DNA from: an uncultured Lachnospiraceae bacterium
GTDB lineage: Bacteria > Bacillota > Clostridia > Lachnospirales > Lachnospiraceae
NCBI GenBank assembly: GCA_949878435.1
Contig: CATLAK010000003.1
Coordinates: forward strand, 224,186 to 288,185
DNA: 64,000 nucleotides
Reading direction: 5' to 3'
The notes beneath the pieces were generated by a model that saw only the letters and a list, made by a program, of their open reading frames with translations, had not been told where the DNA came from and did not search any database. Position 1 is the first letter of the stretch; every line of letters begins with the position of its first letter. Shown here piece after piece: positions 55,269 to 63,860 of the stretch. A program made the position numbers and the translations under genes.

Positions 55269-56156
55269 TTAACCCTTCAATCCGCCAAGGCTCATACCCT
55301 GGGTCAGTTTCTTCTGAACCATAATGTATAAAATCAAGGTAGGAAGCATTACGATTACCAGCCCGGCATAAAGCTGTCCGTAATTTGCTGCTGCCTTCTG
55401 CGCCTGCATCAGCTGCATAAGACCTACCGGAAGGGTCTTGGCATCCTTTGTGAGCAGCGTCATGGAGATAATGTATTCATTCCAGAAGGACAGGAAGTTA
55501 AACAGAATAACCGTAATAATGCTAGGCAGTGCCATGGGCATCATAATCTTGACCATCGTCCTGAAATAACCGCTTCCGTCCACGTATGCCGCCTCTTCAT
55601 AATCTCTCGGTATGGTAACAAAAAAGCCGGACAGCAGATAAATGGTAAACGGCAGGGCTGTGGATGCGTATACCAGCGCCACCACAAAAAGATTATTCAG
55701 GAAAAATCCATCTCCGCCAAGACCCTTTAAGAACTTATCTGCATCCACGAACATCAGGAAAATGGGCACCACGATATAGTTCACATTGATAAACAATCCG
55801 CCCATGAACATCACATTAATAAGCTTGCTCCCCCTAAACCGATACCTCGCAAGCACATAAGCTGCAGGCAGCGCCACCACCAGCAATATGGCAAGGGCAA
55901 GAGCCGTGACCAGCACAGAGTTCATAAAGTACTCGCCCATCTTTGCTTTTTCAAAAGCATCGATAAAGTTCTGGAAATAAATTCCCTTCGGCATCGTCCA
56001 TGGATTTCCATAAAATTCCGAATTTTCTTTAATCGATGCAAGGAATACCCATCCCACCGGAACAATAATACTGACTGCGAGGGTAATCAGGGCAACATAA
56101 ATAAAAAGTTTGTATAAAGCGTCAAAACTCATTTCTTTTTTCTTTTTCATATGCAC
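55269..56156 (-). CDS. Sugar ABC transporter permease, MalG-type
   Basis: A 295-residue permease with six helices and the EAA loop DYEEAAYVDGSGYFRTMVKIMMP near residue 185, and an ending (QKKLTQGMSLGGLKG) typical of MalG/UgpE proteins. It forms the membrane channel with the MalF-type partner 6 bases upstream. The gene set around it points to galacto- or lacto-N-biose uptake. No ATPase gene is in the operon, so a shared MsmK-type ATPase encoded elsewhere is expected. Confidence 0.93.
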   Translation of the reverse strand: MHMKKKKEMSFDALYKLFIYVALITLAVSIIVPVGWVFLASIKENSEFYGNPWTMPKGIYFQNFIDAFEKAKMGEYFMNSVLVTALALAILLVVALPAAYVLARYRFRGSKLINVMFMGGLFINVNYIVVPIFLMFVDADKFLKGLGGDGFFLNNLFVVALVYASTALPFTIYLLSGFFVTIPRDYEEAAYVDGSGYFRTMVKIMMPMALPSIITVILFNFLSFWNEYIISMTLLTKDAKTLPVGLMQLMQAQKAAANYGQLYAGLVIVMLPTLILYIMVQKKLTQGMSLGGLKG

Positions 56157-56162
56157 CCCTCC

Positions 56163-57062
56163 TTAAAATTCCAGTGGTTCTCGTTTGGTAACGAAATTGA
56201 CAACAGCCGAAAGACCAAAAGAAAATAAAAATACGATAACGCCGATTGCCATACCATATCCATAGGAGGAATTGGTATATGCCTGTTTATACATATAACT
56301 TAGGAACACTTCCGTAGCCCCGTCCGGTCCTCCGCTTGTCAATGCCTTTACAAACAAAAAGCTTAAGTTGATGGAACTGATGACAAAGAATGTCAATGTG
56401 GTCCTTACATTGGTCCAGATCAGCGGAAGGGTTATGGAAAAGAACTGCTGAATACGCCCCGCTCCTTCCAGATTCGCTGATTCGTAAAGACTCTCTGGAA
56501 CACTTGCCATACTTGCCATATACATAACCATGTAGTAACCAATCGCCTGCCAGATCATGGCAATCACAAGACTGTAAATAACCAGCTTCTGGTCTCCCAG
56601 CCAAAGGATCGGCGTCTTATCGCTTCCTCTAAAAATCCCGATAATACTGTTCAAAAGACCATTGTTAGGATCGTAGATTGCTGAAAAGATTGCCGAAATA
56701 ACCACTACCGACAAAATGTTGGGGATATAAAATATAATTCTGTAAAAATTCTGTCCCTTGATTTCCTCCCTTGATAAAATCGCTGCAAATATCAAAGAAA
56801 GCGCCATTGTCACAATGGTCACACAGACAATCAAAAGTACTGTGTTCTGGAAGGAACGGAAAAAGTTCATATCCTCCATCAATATCTTAAAATTATTCAG
56901 TCCCACAAATTCCTTGGTGTTAGAATATCCCCCCCACTTATAAAGGGACATCTTAAATACATTAAAGGTTGGAATCAGCATAAAGATTATAAATAAAATA
57001 ACCGCCGGTGCAACACATACCCCAATAAAAACACTTCTTGCTTTGCCCTTTTTCACATTCAT
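56163..57062 (-). CDS. Sugar ABC transporter permease, MalF-type
   Basis: About 299 residues with six helices and the EAA loop VPESLYESANLEGAGRIQQFFSITLPL near 190. It is the first permease of the disaccharide transporter. The GGAGG site is very close to the ATG used here; a GTG two codons further (57056) has ideal spacing and could be the true start. It is separated from the binding-protein gene by a terminator-like hairpin, which would lower permease expression relative to binding protein. Confidence 0.92.
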   Translation of the reverse strand: MNVKKGKARSVFIGVCVAPAVILFIIFMLIPTFNVFKMSLYKWGGYSNTKEFVGLNNFKILMEDMNFFRSFQNTVLLIVCVTIVTMALSLIFAAILSREEIKGQNFYRIIFYIPNILSVVVISAIFSAIYDPNNGLLNSIIGIFRGSDKTPILWLGDQKLVIYSLVIAMIWQAIGYYMVMYMASMASVPESLYESANLEGAGRIQQFFSITLPLIWTNVRTTLTFFVISSINLSFLFVKALTSGGPDGATEVFLSYMYKQAYTNSSYGYGMAIGVIVFLFSFGLSAVVNFVTKREPLEF

Positions 57063-57127
57063 ACCTCCGTTTCCCACAACAGCGAATGCCTCACATTATG
57101 AATCGCCCTGCCTGCCCTCATCAGGTT

Positions 57128-57166
57128 AAAAAAAGTGCTCCAAAGGCGGAAACCTCTGGAGCACCC
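57128..57166 (-). terminator. Attenuating terminator after the binding-protein gene
   Basis: GTGCTCCAGAGG and a matching CCTTTGGAGCAC arm pair on the minus strand, followed by seven T. It lies within the operon, so partial termination is likely. Confidence 0.85.
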
Positions 57167-57175
57167 CTTAAACTC

Positions 57176-58585
57176 TTATTCCATTGCCGCTCTTAATTTA
57201 TCACTTGCTTCTTCTACAGCCGCCTGCCACTCAGCAACAGTCTTGTCACCGCTTACGATACTGTTAACTGTTCCGCACAGTGTATCCAGCATGTTTACGC
57301 CTTCTACCGGTGCTGTAGCTGCAAATCCGCCCATAACTGCGGTTGCGCCGTTGTCATAAATGCTGTAGAACATCTTGTTATCGCCTTCAAGATAATCGCT
57401 AACACCAGTAATCGGCTGAATTGCGGTTGCCTTAGCAAAAATCTGTGCTGCTTCATCAGAATACATATATGCTACGAATTCTTTTGCCATATCCTGATTC
57501 TGTGCTGCTGCAGGAATCCACATCTGCTCAAACCAGCAGAAGGAGCAGCCTGCTCCGCCATCATTTACTGCGGGAAGTGCCATAAAGCCCCACTCAAAGC
57601 CGTCTGCTCTGGGTGCTTCTGCCATTTCGCCGGGCAGCCATGTGCCGTTCGGGCAGAAGATTGCTTTGTTGTCAAGAATCAGCTGCTGATTCTTTGTAAA
57701 GTTGTCATTGTTTGCGTTTGCAACGGTAGTTGCCTCTGTATATCCAGCCAGCGTGCCAACCAGTTCAAATACCTTGGTTGCGTCTGCACTTTCCCAAATG
57801 CCGTCTTCGTATGTCATACAGCTGTCAAAGAATTCTGATCCGCCTGCTGAAGCCAGCGCTGCATAAGTGAATGCATCAAAATATCCGGTTGTAGGATATG
57901 TAAACAGTGCGATGCCTTCTGCTGCTGCCGTATCGCCTAATTCCCACATCTCGGTCCATGTTGTAGGTACATCCCAGCCTTTTTCTTTCAGCAATCCTGC
58001 ATTGTAGAACAGACCGCAGGGGCTATAGAACATAGGTGCATAATAGGTTACGCCATCGCCGTAAGGATTGGTTGCCAGTGTGTCAAGGAAACCGGGAATG
58101 ATTTTATCTTTTACTTTTACGTCTTCGCCAGGTACCGTCATCTCAAGCACATCTGTCAAAGGAAGAAGTGCATTTTCCTTCGTCAGCGTTTCCGTAAGGG
58201 CTGCTTCACGTCCTGTAGCAAGATGTACCACATCGGGATAATCGCCTGCCTTCATGCTGGGGCTGATTACGTCTTCCAGCTTCTTATCGATGGTAAGTTC
58301 TACGGTCACACCGGGATGGGATGCTTCAAAAGCTGCCACAACCTCCGACCACATATCTGCGCCGTAACCGCCTTCAAAGGCTGCTACCTTGAGCACTTGT
58401 TCTTCCACTTCAGGAGCCTCTTCTGCATCTGCCGGAGCGGGCGCCTCTGCCTGCGTCTCATCTGCCGCATTGTCCGCTGCGGGTGCCGGAGCTTCCGCGC
58501 CGCCGCCTGAACCGCCGCATCCTGCCAGCATCGCTGCTGTCATGGTGGTCACAAGCAAAGTTGAAATAACTTTTTTTACTTTCAT
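57176..58585 (-). CDS. Extracellular sugar-binding lipoprotein (probable LNB/GNB)
   Basis: A 469-residue family 1 solute-binding protein. Signal MKVKKVISTLLVTTMTAAML and lipobox AGCG, an acidic Ala/Pro/Glu-rich linker, then VVAAFEASHPGVTVELTIDKKLEDVISPSMKAGDYPDVVHL and a tryptophan-rich site (CSFCWFEQMWIPAA). It binds the sugar outside the cell for the two permeases. The pathway genes suggest galacto-N-biose or lacto-N-biose. ATG 58585 follows AAGGAGG. It heads the operon and is divergent from an AraC regulator. Confidence 0.92.
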   Translation of the reverse strand: MKVKKVISTLLVTTMTAAMLAGCGGSGGGAEAPAPAADNAADETQAEAPAPADAEEAPEVEEQVLKVAAFEGGYGADMWSEVVAAFEASHPGVTVELTIDKKLEDVISPSMKAGDYPDVVHLATGREAALTETLTKENALLPLTDVLEMTVPGEDVKVKDKIIPGFLDTLATNPYGDGVTYYAPMFYSPCGLFYNAGLLKEKGWDVPTTWTEMWELGDTAAAEGIALFTYPTTGYFDAFTYAALASAGGSEFFDSCMTYEDGIWESADATKVFELVGTLAGYTEATTVANANNDNFTKNQQLILDNKAIFCPNGTWLPGEMAEAPRADGFEWGFMALPAVNDGGAGCSFCWFEQMWIPAAAQNQDMAKEFVAYMYSDEAAQIFAKATAIQPITGVSDYLEGDNKMFYSIYDNGATAVMGGFAATAPVEGVNMLDTLCGTVNSIVSGDKTVAEWQAAVEEASDKLRAAME

Positions 58586-58605
58586 AATAAATTCCTCCTT
58601 AAAAT

Positions 58606-58841
58606 TTGTGTCAAACACTTATTTTGACCGGTTCCACTGCTAAATGTATCTTAAGTATATTAAAAAAAATTTTTTTAATCAATCTTATTATTGCTCGATA
58701 TTTTATATATCTTGCTTTTATGCAACTTTATTTAAATTGTTTTTTCTCATTGTTTTTCTTTGTAAATATGTACATATTCCTTTTTTATTTTATTAATTTT
58801 TTATTCATTATGAATTAAGTATTGTGCCAAACGCCTATCTT
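58606..58841. promoter_or_regulatory. Two 20-base direct repeats in the AraC/transport intergenic region
   Basis: Sites at 58606-58625 and 58822-58841 share TTGTG-CAAAC with 16 of 20 bases identical and four transitions. They lie in the 423-base AT-rich gap between the binding-protein gene and the divergent AraC gene, 216 bases apart. They are candidate AraC binding sites. The rest of the gap (58626-59008) is AT-rich with no gene or riboswitch that I can see. Confidence 0.5.
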
Positions 58842-59008
58842 TTATTTATTATTTCTATATATTGTGGTTTGATTTTTATCTATATACTTGTATATGCTTT
58901 TTTATTCTTTTAGTACATTATAAAAGTGTGGACAAAATATATAAATTCTGATATATTATTTAAGCTGCACATTTTTTATCAGTATTTTTGTAAGAAAAAG
59001 GAGCAAAT

Positions 59009-59875
59009 ATGGGAAATACCAGACACCGTATAGAAAATAATAAAATCTCTTACTCAGAGCGTTCAAAACTTTTATATGTTTCAACCTCAAAATATGAGGA
59101 TGACTGGCAGAGCATTCTTCATTCCCATCCTTTCAGCGAACTGTTCTTTGTGGTAAGCGGAAGCGGTTCTTTCATCGCGGAAGGCTCTGAATTTCCTGTA
59201 TCCCAAAACGATATGGTGATTATCAATCCACATGTACAGCACACCGAAAAGTCCCTGCACACCACCCCTCTTGAGTACATCGTGCTGGGCATAGAAGGTC
59301 TTTCTTTTTCATTTGAAAATATCGCCTCCGCCCAGGACGGCATTTCCATGCACACCGCCCTTGGCAACGTTTATAAATACAACATTCAAAGTTCCAACGT
59401 TTACGCGTACCTGAATATTATGCTGGAAGAAATTTCACGCAAGGAGGAAAATTATGAGAACGTCTGTCAGAATCTGTTAGAAGTGCTCCTAATCTGCATG
59501 CTCCGGAATGATAACCTTTCCGTGGTCACAACCAATAATACCATTTTAAACAGAGAATGCACCCAGATCAAAAACTATCTGGATGCAAACTATTCGGAAA
59601 ACATCACGCTGGATACGCTGGCTTCCCTCACACATATGAATAAGTTTTATATGGCGCACGCCTTTACCAAATATACCGGGCTTTCTCCCATCAATTATCT
59701 CCTGCAGAAAAGAATCCAGGAAGGAAAGTCCCTCTTAGAATCTACTACCCATTCCATTGCACAGATTTCAACCATGCTGGGATTTTCTTCTCAATCTTAT
59801 TTTTCCCAGGTATTCAAAAAAGCCACCGGGAAGACGCCCATCCAGCACAGGAATGAATTTAAGAAACTAAAATAA
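59009..59875 (+). CDS. AraC family regulator of the lacto-N-biose operon
   Basis: A 288-residue regulator. The N-terminal cupin holds the sugar (HSHPFSELFFVVSGSGSFIAEG, INPHVQHTEKS). The C-terminal pair of helix-turn-helix motifs is LASLTHMNKFYMAHAFTKYTGLSPINYL and IAQISTMLGFSSQSYFSQVFKKATGKTPIQHR. It is divergent from the transport operon, which it probably activates. AAAGGAG precedes the start. Confidence 0.93.
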   Translation: MGNTRHRIENNKISYSERSKLLYVSTSKYEDDWQSILHSHPFSELFFVVSGSGSFIAEGSEFPVSQNDMVIINPHVQHTEKSLHTTPLEYIVLGIEGLSFSFENIASAQDGISMHTALGNVYKYNIQSSNVYAYLNIMLEEISRKEENYENVCQNLLEVLLICMLRNDNLSVVTTNNTILNRECTQIKNYLDANYSENITLDTLASLTHMNKFYMAHAFTKYTGLSPINYLLQKRIQEGKSLLESTTHSIAQISTMLGFSSQSYFSQVFKKATGKTPIQHRNEFKKLK

Positions 59876-59895
59876 GCATCGATTTAAAGAAATTG

Positions 59896-60855
59896 TCAGG
59901 GATTTACGATGTTCCTGTCTTCTCCTTTCAAAAACGCCTCAATATTTTTGCAGGTCTCAGAAACACATCTGTTCCTCGCCTCATTACTTGCCCATGCAAG
60001 ATGGGGCGTAATGATAAGTTTATTACTGTCCATGATCTTGCTCAGTGGATTGCTGTCCTTCATAGGTTCCGTGCCGGTCACATCCAGACCGGCTCCTGCA
60101 ATATATTCCTGTGTCAGCGCTGTATACAAATCTTCGTCCTTTACTACCGGTCCCCTTGCCACATTGATTAAAATGGCACTTTTTTTCATCTTCTTTAAAG
60201 CATTCAAATCAATCAAGCTCCTTGTCTTATCACTGAGCGGACAATGAAGGGATAAGAAATCTGATTCTCTAAGCAGGGTATCAAAACTAACTCTCTCATA
60301 ATCTGTACAGGTACTGTTGCCGGAGGCAGAATAAAAAATGACCCTGCATCCAAAAGCCTGGGCGATCTTTGCCACCTTTTTTCCGATATTGCCCATGCCT
60401 ATGATCCCCCATGTTTTTCCCGCCAGTTCTGTAAAAGGAAGGTCAAAGTTTGAAAAGCGGTCCTGCGCCGCATATGCTCCCGACTTGACATATTCGTCAT
60501 AATGGCGGAGCTTTTCAAGGACATAAAAGCAAAGTGCAAAAGTATGCTGCGCTACAGCATCCGTAGAATAATTCACCACATTTGCAACCTTGATTCCTCT
60601 TTTTTTGCAATATGCCAAATCTACATTATCATAACCGGTGGCGAACTCGCAGATCAGCTTCACCTGTCCGGCATCCTTTAGCGTCTCTTCATTTAAAGGT
60701 GCCTTATTGGCAACTATGATCTCCGCATCTTTCACTTTTTCTTTCACATCTGCTGCCGTAGTATTTGGATAGACCGTCATCTCCCCCAATTTCCCAATAG
60801 CGTCCATCGGCACATCCTGACCCACGCTGTTTCTCTCCAAAACAATAATCTTCAT
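59896..60855 (-). CDS. D-2-hydroxyacid dehydrogenase
   Basis: A 319-residue NAD-dependent enzyme: Rossmann motif GMGNIGKKVAKIA near 150, then catalytic Arg in INVARGPVV, Glu in VTGTEPM and His in TPHLAWAS. It interconverts a 2-keto acid and the D-hydroxy acid; the exact acid (hydroxypyruvate, glycerate or lactate) is not clear. ATG 60855 follows AGGAGAG. It is convergent to the AraC gene and is not part of a visible operon. Confidence 0.92.
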   Translation of the reverse strand: MKIIVLERNSVGQDVPMDAIGKLGEMTVYPNTTAADVKEKVKDAEIIVANKAPLNEETLKDAGQVKLICEFATGYDNVDLAYCKKRGIKVANVVNYSTDAVAQHTFALCFYVLEKLRHYDEYVKSGAYAAQDRFSNFDLPFTELAGKTWGIIGMGNIGKKVAKIAQAFGCRVIFYSASGNSTCTDYERVSFDTLLRESDFLSLHCPLSDKTRSLIDLNALKKMKKSAILINVARGPVVKDEDLYTALTQEYIAGAGLDVTGTEPMKDSNPLSKIMDSNKLIITPHLAWASNEARNRCVSETCKNIEAFLKGEDRNIVNP

Positions 60856-60942
60856 TTGCTCTCTCCTTTTCACTCTCTTTGATTTTTATTATACCTAATC
60901 CTTTCTATATTGAATAGTTTAAAAATTTCTTAAAAAACATTG

Positions 60943-60981
60943 TTGACATAATGATATCAAAATGATATCATCAAAATATCA
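60943..60981 (+). promoter_or_regulatory. Promoter with tandem TGATATCA operator
   Basis: TTGACA (60943-60948), 17-base spacer, TATCAT (60966-60971). TGATATCA occurs at 60952-60959 and again at 60963-60970, 11 bases apart (one helix turn), with a third partial copy ATATCA at 60976-60981. Tandem short sites are how ribbon-helix-helix repressors bind, and such a protein is encoded in this operon. The link is inferred. Confidence 0.75.
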
Positions 60982-60999
60982 AAACAAAGGAGATCAGAT

Positions 61000-62025
61000 A
61001 TGATGGAAGAAAAAATACTTAACAACAAAAAAAATGGTATGGCAATGTTATTTCTTTTTGTAATTCTATATGTACTTGCTATTGCAAGCATTGTGTTAGG
61101 CGGATTTATGATCAACGCCCACCAAAGCCCCATCCCGCTTATTATCGGCATTATCTATACAGCGCTGGGATGGATTCCTTTATGCGGACTAAAAGTCATA
61201 AAGCCCCAGGAAGCGCTGGTGCTTACCCTTTTCGGCACCTATGTGGGAACCTTAAAGGATGCAGGTTTTTATTTCGTCAACCCCTTCTGCTCCGAATTTA
61301 ATCCCGCTGCAAAGACAAAGCTGAATCAGAGCGGCGACGTAAACGAAAAGAACCTGCTCGGCACACTTACCATCGGCACGGACAGCAGCGCTTCCCTGAC
61401 GGATTCCCTCAACAAAAAGATTTCTCTCAAAGTGATGACCCTAAACAACAACCGCCAAAAAATCAACGATTGTCTGGGAAATCCCGTGGAGATCGGCATT
61501 GCCGTAATGTGGAAGGTAGTAGATACCGCAAAGGCAGTCTTCAATGTGGATAATTATAAAGAGTACTTATCCTTGCAGTGCGACAGTGCATTAAGGGATA
61601 TTGTAAGATTGTATCCATACGATGTAGCTCCCAATGTAGACACCACCGGCGACGGTATTGCAGATGAAGGCTCTCTGCGAGGCTCCAGCGAAATCGTTGC
61701 AGAAAGAATCCGGTCCGAAATCCAGAAAAAGGTAAATGAGGCCGGCCTGGAAATTATTGAAGCCAGAATCACTTATCTTGCTTATGCGCCGGAAATCGCA
61801 GCAGTCATGCTCCAGCGCCAGCAGGCATCTGCCGTCATCGACGCAAGAAAGATGATTGTAGACGGCGCCGTGGGTATGGTGGAAATGGCCCTTGAACGAC
61901 TCAGTGAAAAAGAAGTAGTCACATTAGATGAAGAGCGCAAAGCTGCCATGGTCTCCAATTTACTGGTAGTTTTATGCGGAAACCGGGATGCCCAGCCCAT
62001 TGTAAACTCAGGAAGCCTATATTAA
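61000..62025 (+). CDS. SPFH/Band 7 domain membrane protein
   Basis: A 341-residue protein with two hydrophobic segments near 15-38 and 42-62, then an SPFH domain ([80 protein letters not shown]). It lacks the long flotillin coiled coil. The family scaffolds membrane domains. It is first in a three-gene operon with an Arc-type protein and a YbjQ protein, a set often seen together in gut Firmicutes. The exact role is unknown. Confidence 0.9.
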   Translation: MMEEKILNNKKNGMAMLFLFVILYVLAIASIVLGGFMINAHQSPIPLIIGIIYTALGWIPLCGLKVIKPQEALVLTLFGTYVGTLKDAGFYFVNPFCSEFNPAAKTKLNQSGDVNEKNLLGTLTIGTDSSASLTDSLNKKISLKVMTLNNNRQKINDCLGNPVEIGIAVMWKVVDTAKAVFNVDNYKEYLSLQCDSALRDIVRLYPYDVAPNVDTTGDGIADEGSLRGSSEIVAERIRSEIQKKVNEAGLEIIEARITYLAYAPEIAAVMLQRQQASAVIDARKMIVDGAVGMVEMALERLSEKEVVTLDEERKAAMVSNLLVVLCGNRDAQPIVNSGSLY

Positions 62026-62026
62026 T

Positions 62027-62230
62027 ATGGCGGACAATTCCAAAAAGCAGGTTCCCCTCCGGCTTTCTTCCAAACTTTATAATGCCATAGCCGCATGGGC
62101 AGAAGATGACTTCCGTTCCGTCAATGGGCAGATTGAATATTTACTGACGGAATGTGTCAGACAAAGGAAAAAGAACGGAAAGCCGGTTCCCGGCGAATTT
62201 GATATTCCGCCGGAATTAGACATTGAATAA
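62027..62230 (+). CDS. Arc-type ribbon-helix-helix protein
   Basis: A 67-residue protein. The RHH fold is [39 protein letters not shown] (residues 7-45), with the beta-strand PLRL that would enter the DNA major groove, and an acidic tail. It starts one base after the SPFH stop. It may repress the operon through the tandem TGATATCA sites. Other Arc-like small proteins in such operons are annotated the same way. Confidence 0.85.
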   Translation: MADNSKKQVPLRLSSKLYNAIAAWAEDDFRSVNGQIEYLLTECVRQRKKNGKPVPGEFDIPPELDIE

Positions 62231-62261
62231 AAAAGTATAATATTATAAAGGAGTCAAAAAT

Positions 62262-62573
62262 ATGATTTTAGTAAACACAGATTATATCAACGGAAAAGAA
62301 CTCGAAATGCTGGGGCTGGTAAAAGGCAGCACCATCCAGTCAAAAAATATCGGCAGGGATATTACCCAGAGCTTTAAGACCCTTGTAGGCGGCGAATTAA
62401 AAGCTTACACCGATATGATGAATGAAGCCAGAGATCTGGCAACAGAGCGTATGATCGCAGAAGCAGAACGCCTTTCGGCTGACGCAATTGTCAATGTCCG
62501 CTATGCCTCCTCCGCAGTCATGCAGGGCGCGGCAGAAGTGATGGCATACGGAACGGCAGTTAAATTTAAGTAA
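62262..62573 (+). CDS. YbjQ family protein
   Basis: A 103-residue protein of the YbjQ (PF01906) family: GKELEMLGLVKGSTIQSKNIGRDI, MMNEARDLATERMIAEAERLSADAIVNVRYASS, AEVMAYGTAVKF. The family forms a pentamer-type beta fold and is called heavy-metal binding, but proof is thin. It is the last gene of the SPFH operon. AAAGGAG precedes the start. Confidence 0.93.
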   Translation: MILVNTDYINGKELEMLGLVKGSTIQSKNIGRDITQSFKTLVGGELKAYTDMMNEARDLATERMIAEAERLSADAIVNVRYASSAVMQGAAEVMAYGTAVKFK

Positions 62574-62599
62574 GTATTTAAATTTTAGTCAAAATACAA

Positions 62600-62648
62600 G
62601 GCGGATGCTTTACCTATTGTTTCAATCAAAAGCATCCGCCATTTTCTT
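62600..62648. terminator. Bidirectional terminator between YbjQ and ECF genes
   Basis: GGCGGATGCTTT and AAAGCATCCGCC form a 12-base stem with a loop of about 17 bases; ATTTT follows on the plus strand. It separates convergent genes. Confidence 0.82.
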
Positions 62649-62663
62649 AATATTCAGTTTTTA

Positions 62664-63191
62664 TTATATATGATCTCTTTTTTGTTTTAGCTCTTCCGGG
62701 AACATTCGTGTCTTTAGCATAAGCAAAATCTTATATAAGGGTTTTCCCAGCACAGCCGTCAAAACAAAATTCCATACCCCATGCCACACATCCCAGGGAA
62801 GACCCGATATCCAATAAGCCAAAGCGTACGACGGGTCTATGGGAAGATAGGCTATGGCAAACAGCCCTCCAAATATCAGTCCGAAGCAGCCTGCCACTAC
62901 GCTCCAAATGAGAAATTCTTCTTTTACCAGCTTCTTAAGCAGCAGAACGCTTAAGCACAGCAGCGGCCACACGTACAGATAGCTTATCCACCAGCTTCCA
63001 AATCCCCACTGTATCAATTCAAACAAATTAAATACCGTTATAATCAGAAACGTTTCTGCTCCAAAGACCAGCGTATATACGAGAACAAGGACAGAAATCA
63101 ACTCCACGTTGGGGAACGCTTCCAATGCCACTTTTGACACATAGAGGATAGCGCTAAGAAGCGCTATCCTCGTCATTTTCCTGACCGGCAT
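62664..63191 (-). CDS. ECF transporter S component, candidate cobalamin
   Basis: A 175-residue membrane protein with five to six helices (RIALLSAILYVSKVALEAFP, LVLVYTLVFGAETFLIITVFNLFELI, WWISYLYVWPLLCLSVLLL, VVAGCFGLIFGGLFAIAYL, WDVWHGVWNFVLTAVLGKPLY). The FE/FN pattern and total length fit an S component that uses a shared EcfAAT module. It lies one base after a DUF4430 gene, both behind a cobalamin riboswitch, so vitamin B12 or a precursor is the likely cargo. It is not obviously BtuM or CbrT. Confidence 0.82.
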   Translation of the reverse strand: MPVRKMTRIALLSAILYVSKVALEAFPNVELISVLVLVYTLVFGAETFLIITVFNLFELIQWGFGSWWISYLYVWPLLCLSVLLLKKLVKEEFLIWSVVAGCFGLIFGGLFAIAYLPIDPSYALAYWISGLPWDVWHGVWNFVLTAVLGKPLYKILLMLKTRMFPEELKQKRDHI

Positions 63192-63192
63192 C

Positions 63193-63594
63193 TTACTGCC
63201 ACCCCTGCTTTAAGGTAAAGCTATATACATCTCCGTCCCTAAGGGGAATCTCATCCGCTCCCGTCATGCTGGATTCTCCGTTTACAAACACGCACCACCA
63301 GTACTGGTTCTCTAAATCTTCCTGCATTCCGTCAAATCCCGTGATGTAAATTCCATAGTCCGATTCCTGCCATTCGCAGATTTCTAATGTCCGCAGAAAT
63401 TCTCCCAGATATTCCGCATGTGAGCGATACGTTTCCACCTGTGCGTACGAATCCCTTTCTGAAACAATCTCAACCTGAAATTCCTTCATGCCTGACTGCG
63501 CAGCGCGGTAATTCAGCGCACCCGCTGCTACTGCTGCAATCACGAGAATTGCCGCAAATACACCTACCAAAGTAATCTTCTGTTTTTTGCTCAT
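63193..63594 (-). CDS. Membrane-anchored DUF4430 protein, candidate B12 binder
   Basis: A 133-residue protein with one N-terminal helix (ITLVGVFAAILVIAAVAAG) and an extracellular DUF4430 domain (YLGEFLRTLEICEWQES, YGIYITGFDGM, YWWCVFVNGESSMTGADEIPLRDGDVYSFTL). DUF4430 resembles the C-terminal beta domain of transcobalamin and intrinsic factor. Its gene follows a cobalamin riboswitch and is followed by the S component, so it may capture cobalamin at the surface. AAAGGAGAAAAGG precedes the start. Confidence 0.85.
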   Translation of the reverse strand: MSKKQKITLVGVFAAILVIAAVAAGALNYRAAQSGMKEFQVEIVSERDSYAQVETYRSHAEYLGEFLRTLEICEWQESDYGIYITGFDGMQEDLENQYWWCVFVNGESSMTGADEIPLRDGDVYSFTLKQGWQ

Positions 63595-63619
63595 CCTTTT
63601 CTCCTTTCCTTCCTACCAA

Positions 63620-63850
63620 AGAAACAGATTTATGATTACGGCAAGTCTTAGGACTTGGCTTCTTCTGATTCTCCGCCTTCTCATATCTTTTGCTTTTCAA
63701 GCAGCATCCCTGCTGCATACACGCTCGATACAATGGCTGGCATTTCTGCCCCGGAGTCTCATCCGCCTTACCTCAGAGTAAGCTGTCAATGATTCTCACA
63801 TTGTTCCTTTTTATGCCGGACCCAAATCCGGCACCGCAATCATCGACGGA
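63620..63850 (-). promoter_or_regulatory. Cobalamin riboswitch
   Basis: On the minus strand GGTGCCGG at about 63835, then TAAAAAGGAACAATGTGAGAA, GACAGC, the B12-box-like GCCATTG at about 63730, GAGAAGGCGGAG at about 63675, GAAGCCAAGTCC and AAGACTTGCCG ending near 63638. The order and spacing match the cobalamin riboswitch consensus. It would shut off the DUF4430 and ECF genes when B12 is plentiful. The final expression platform overlaps the start region. Confidence 0.9.
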
Positions 63851-63860
63851 GTTCCCGTCT

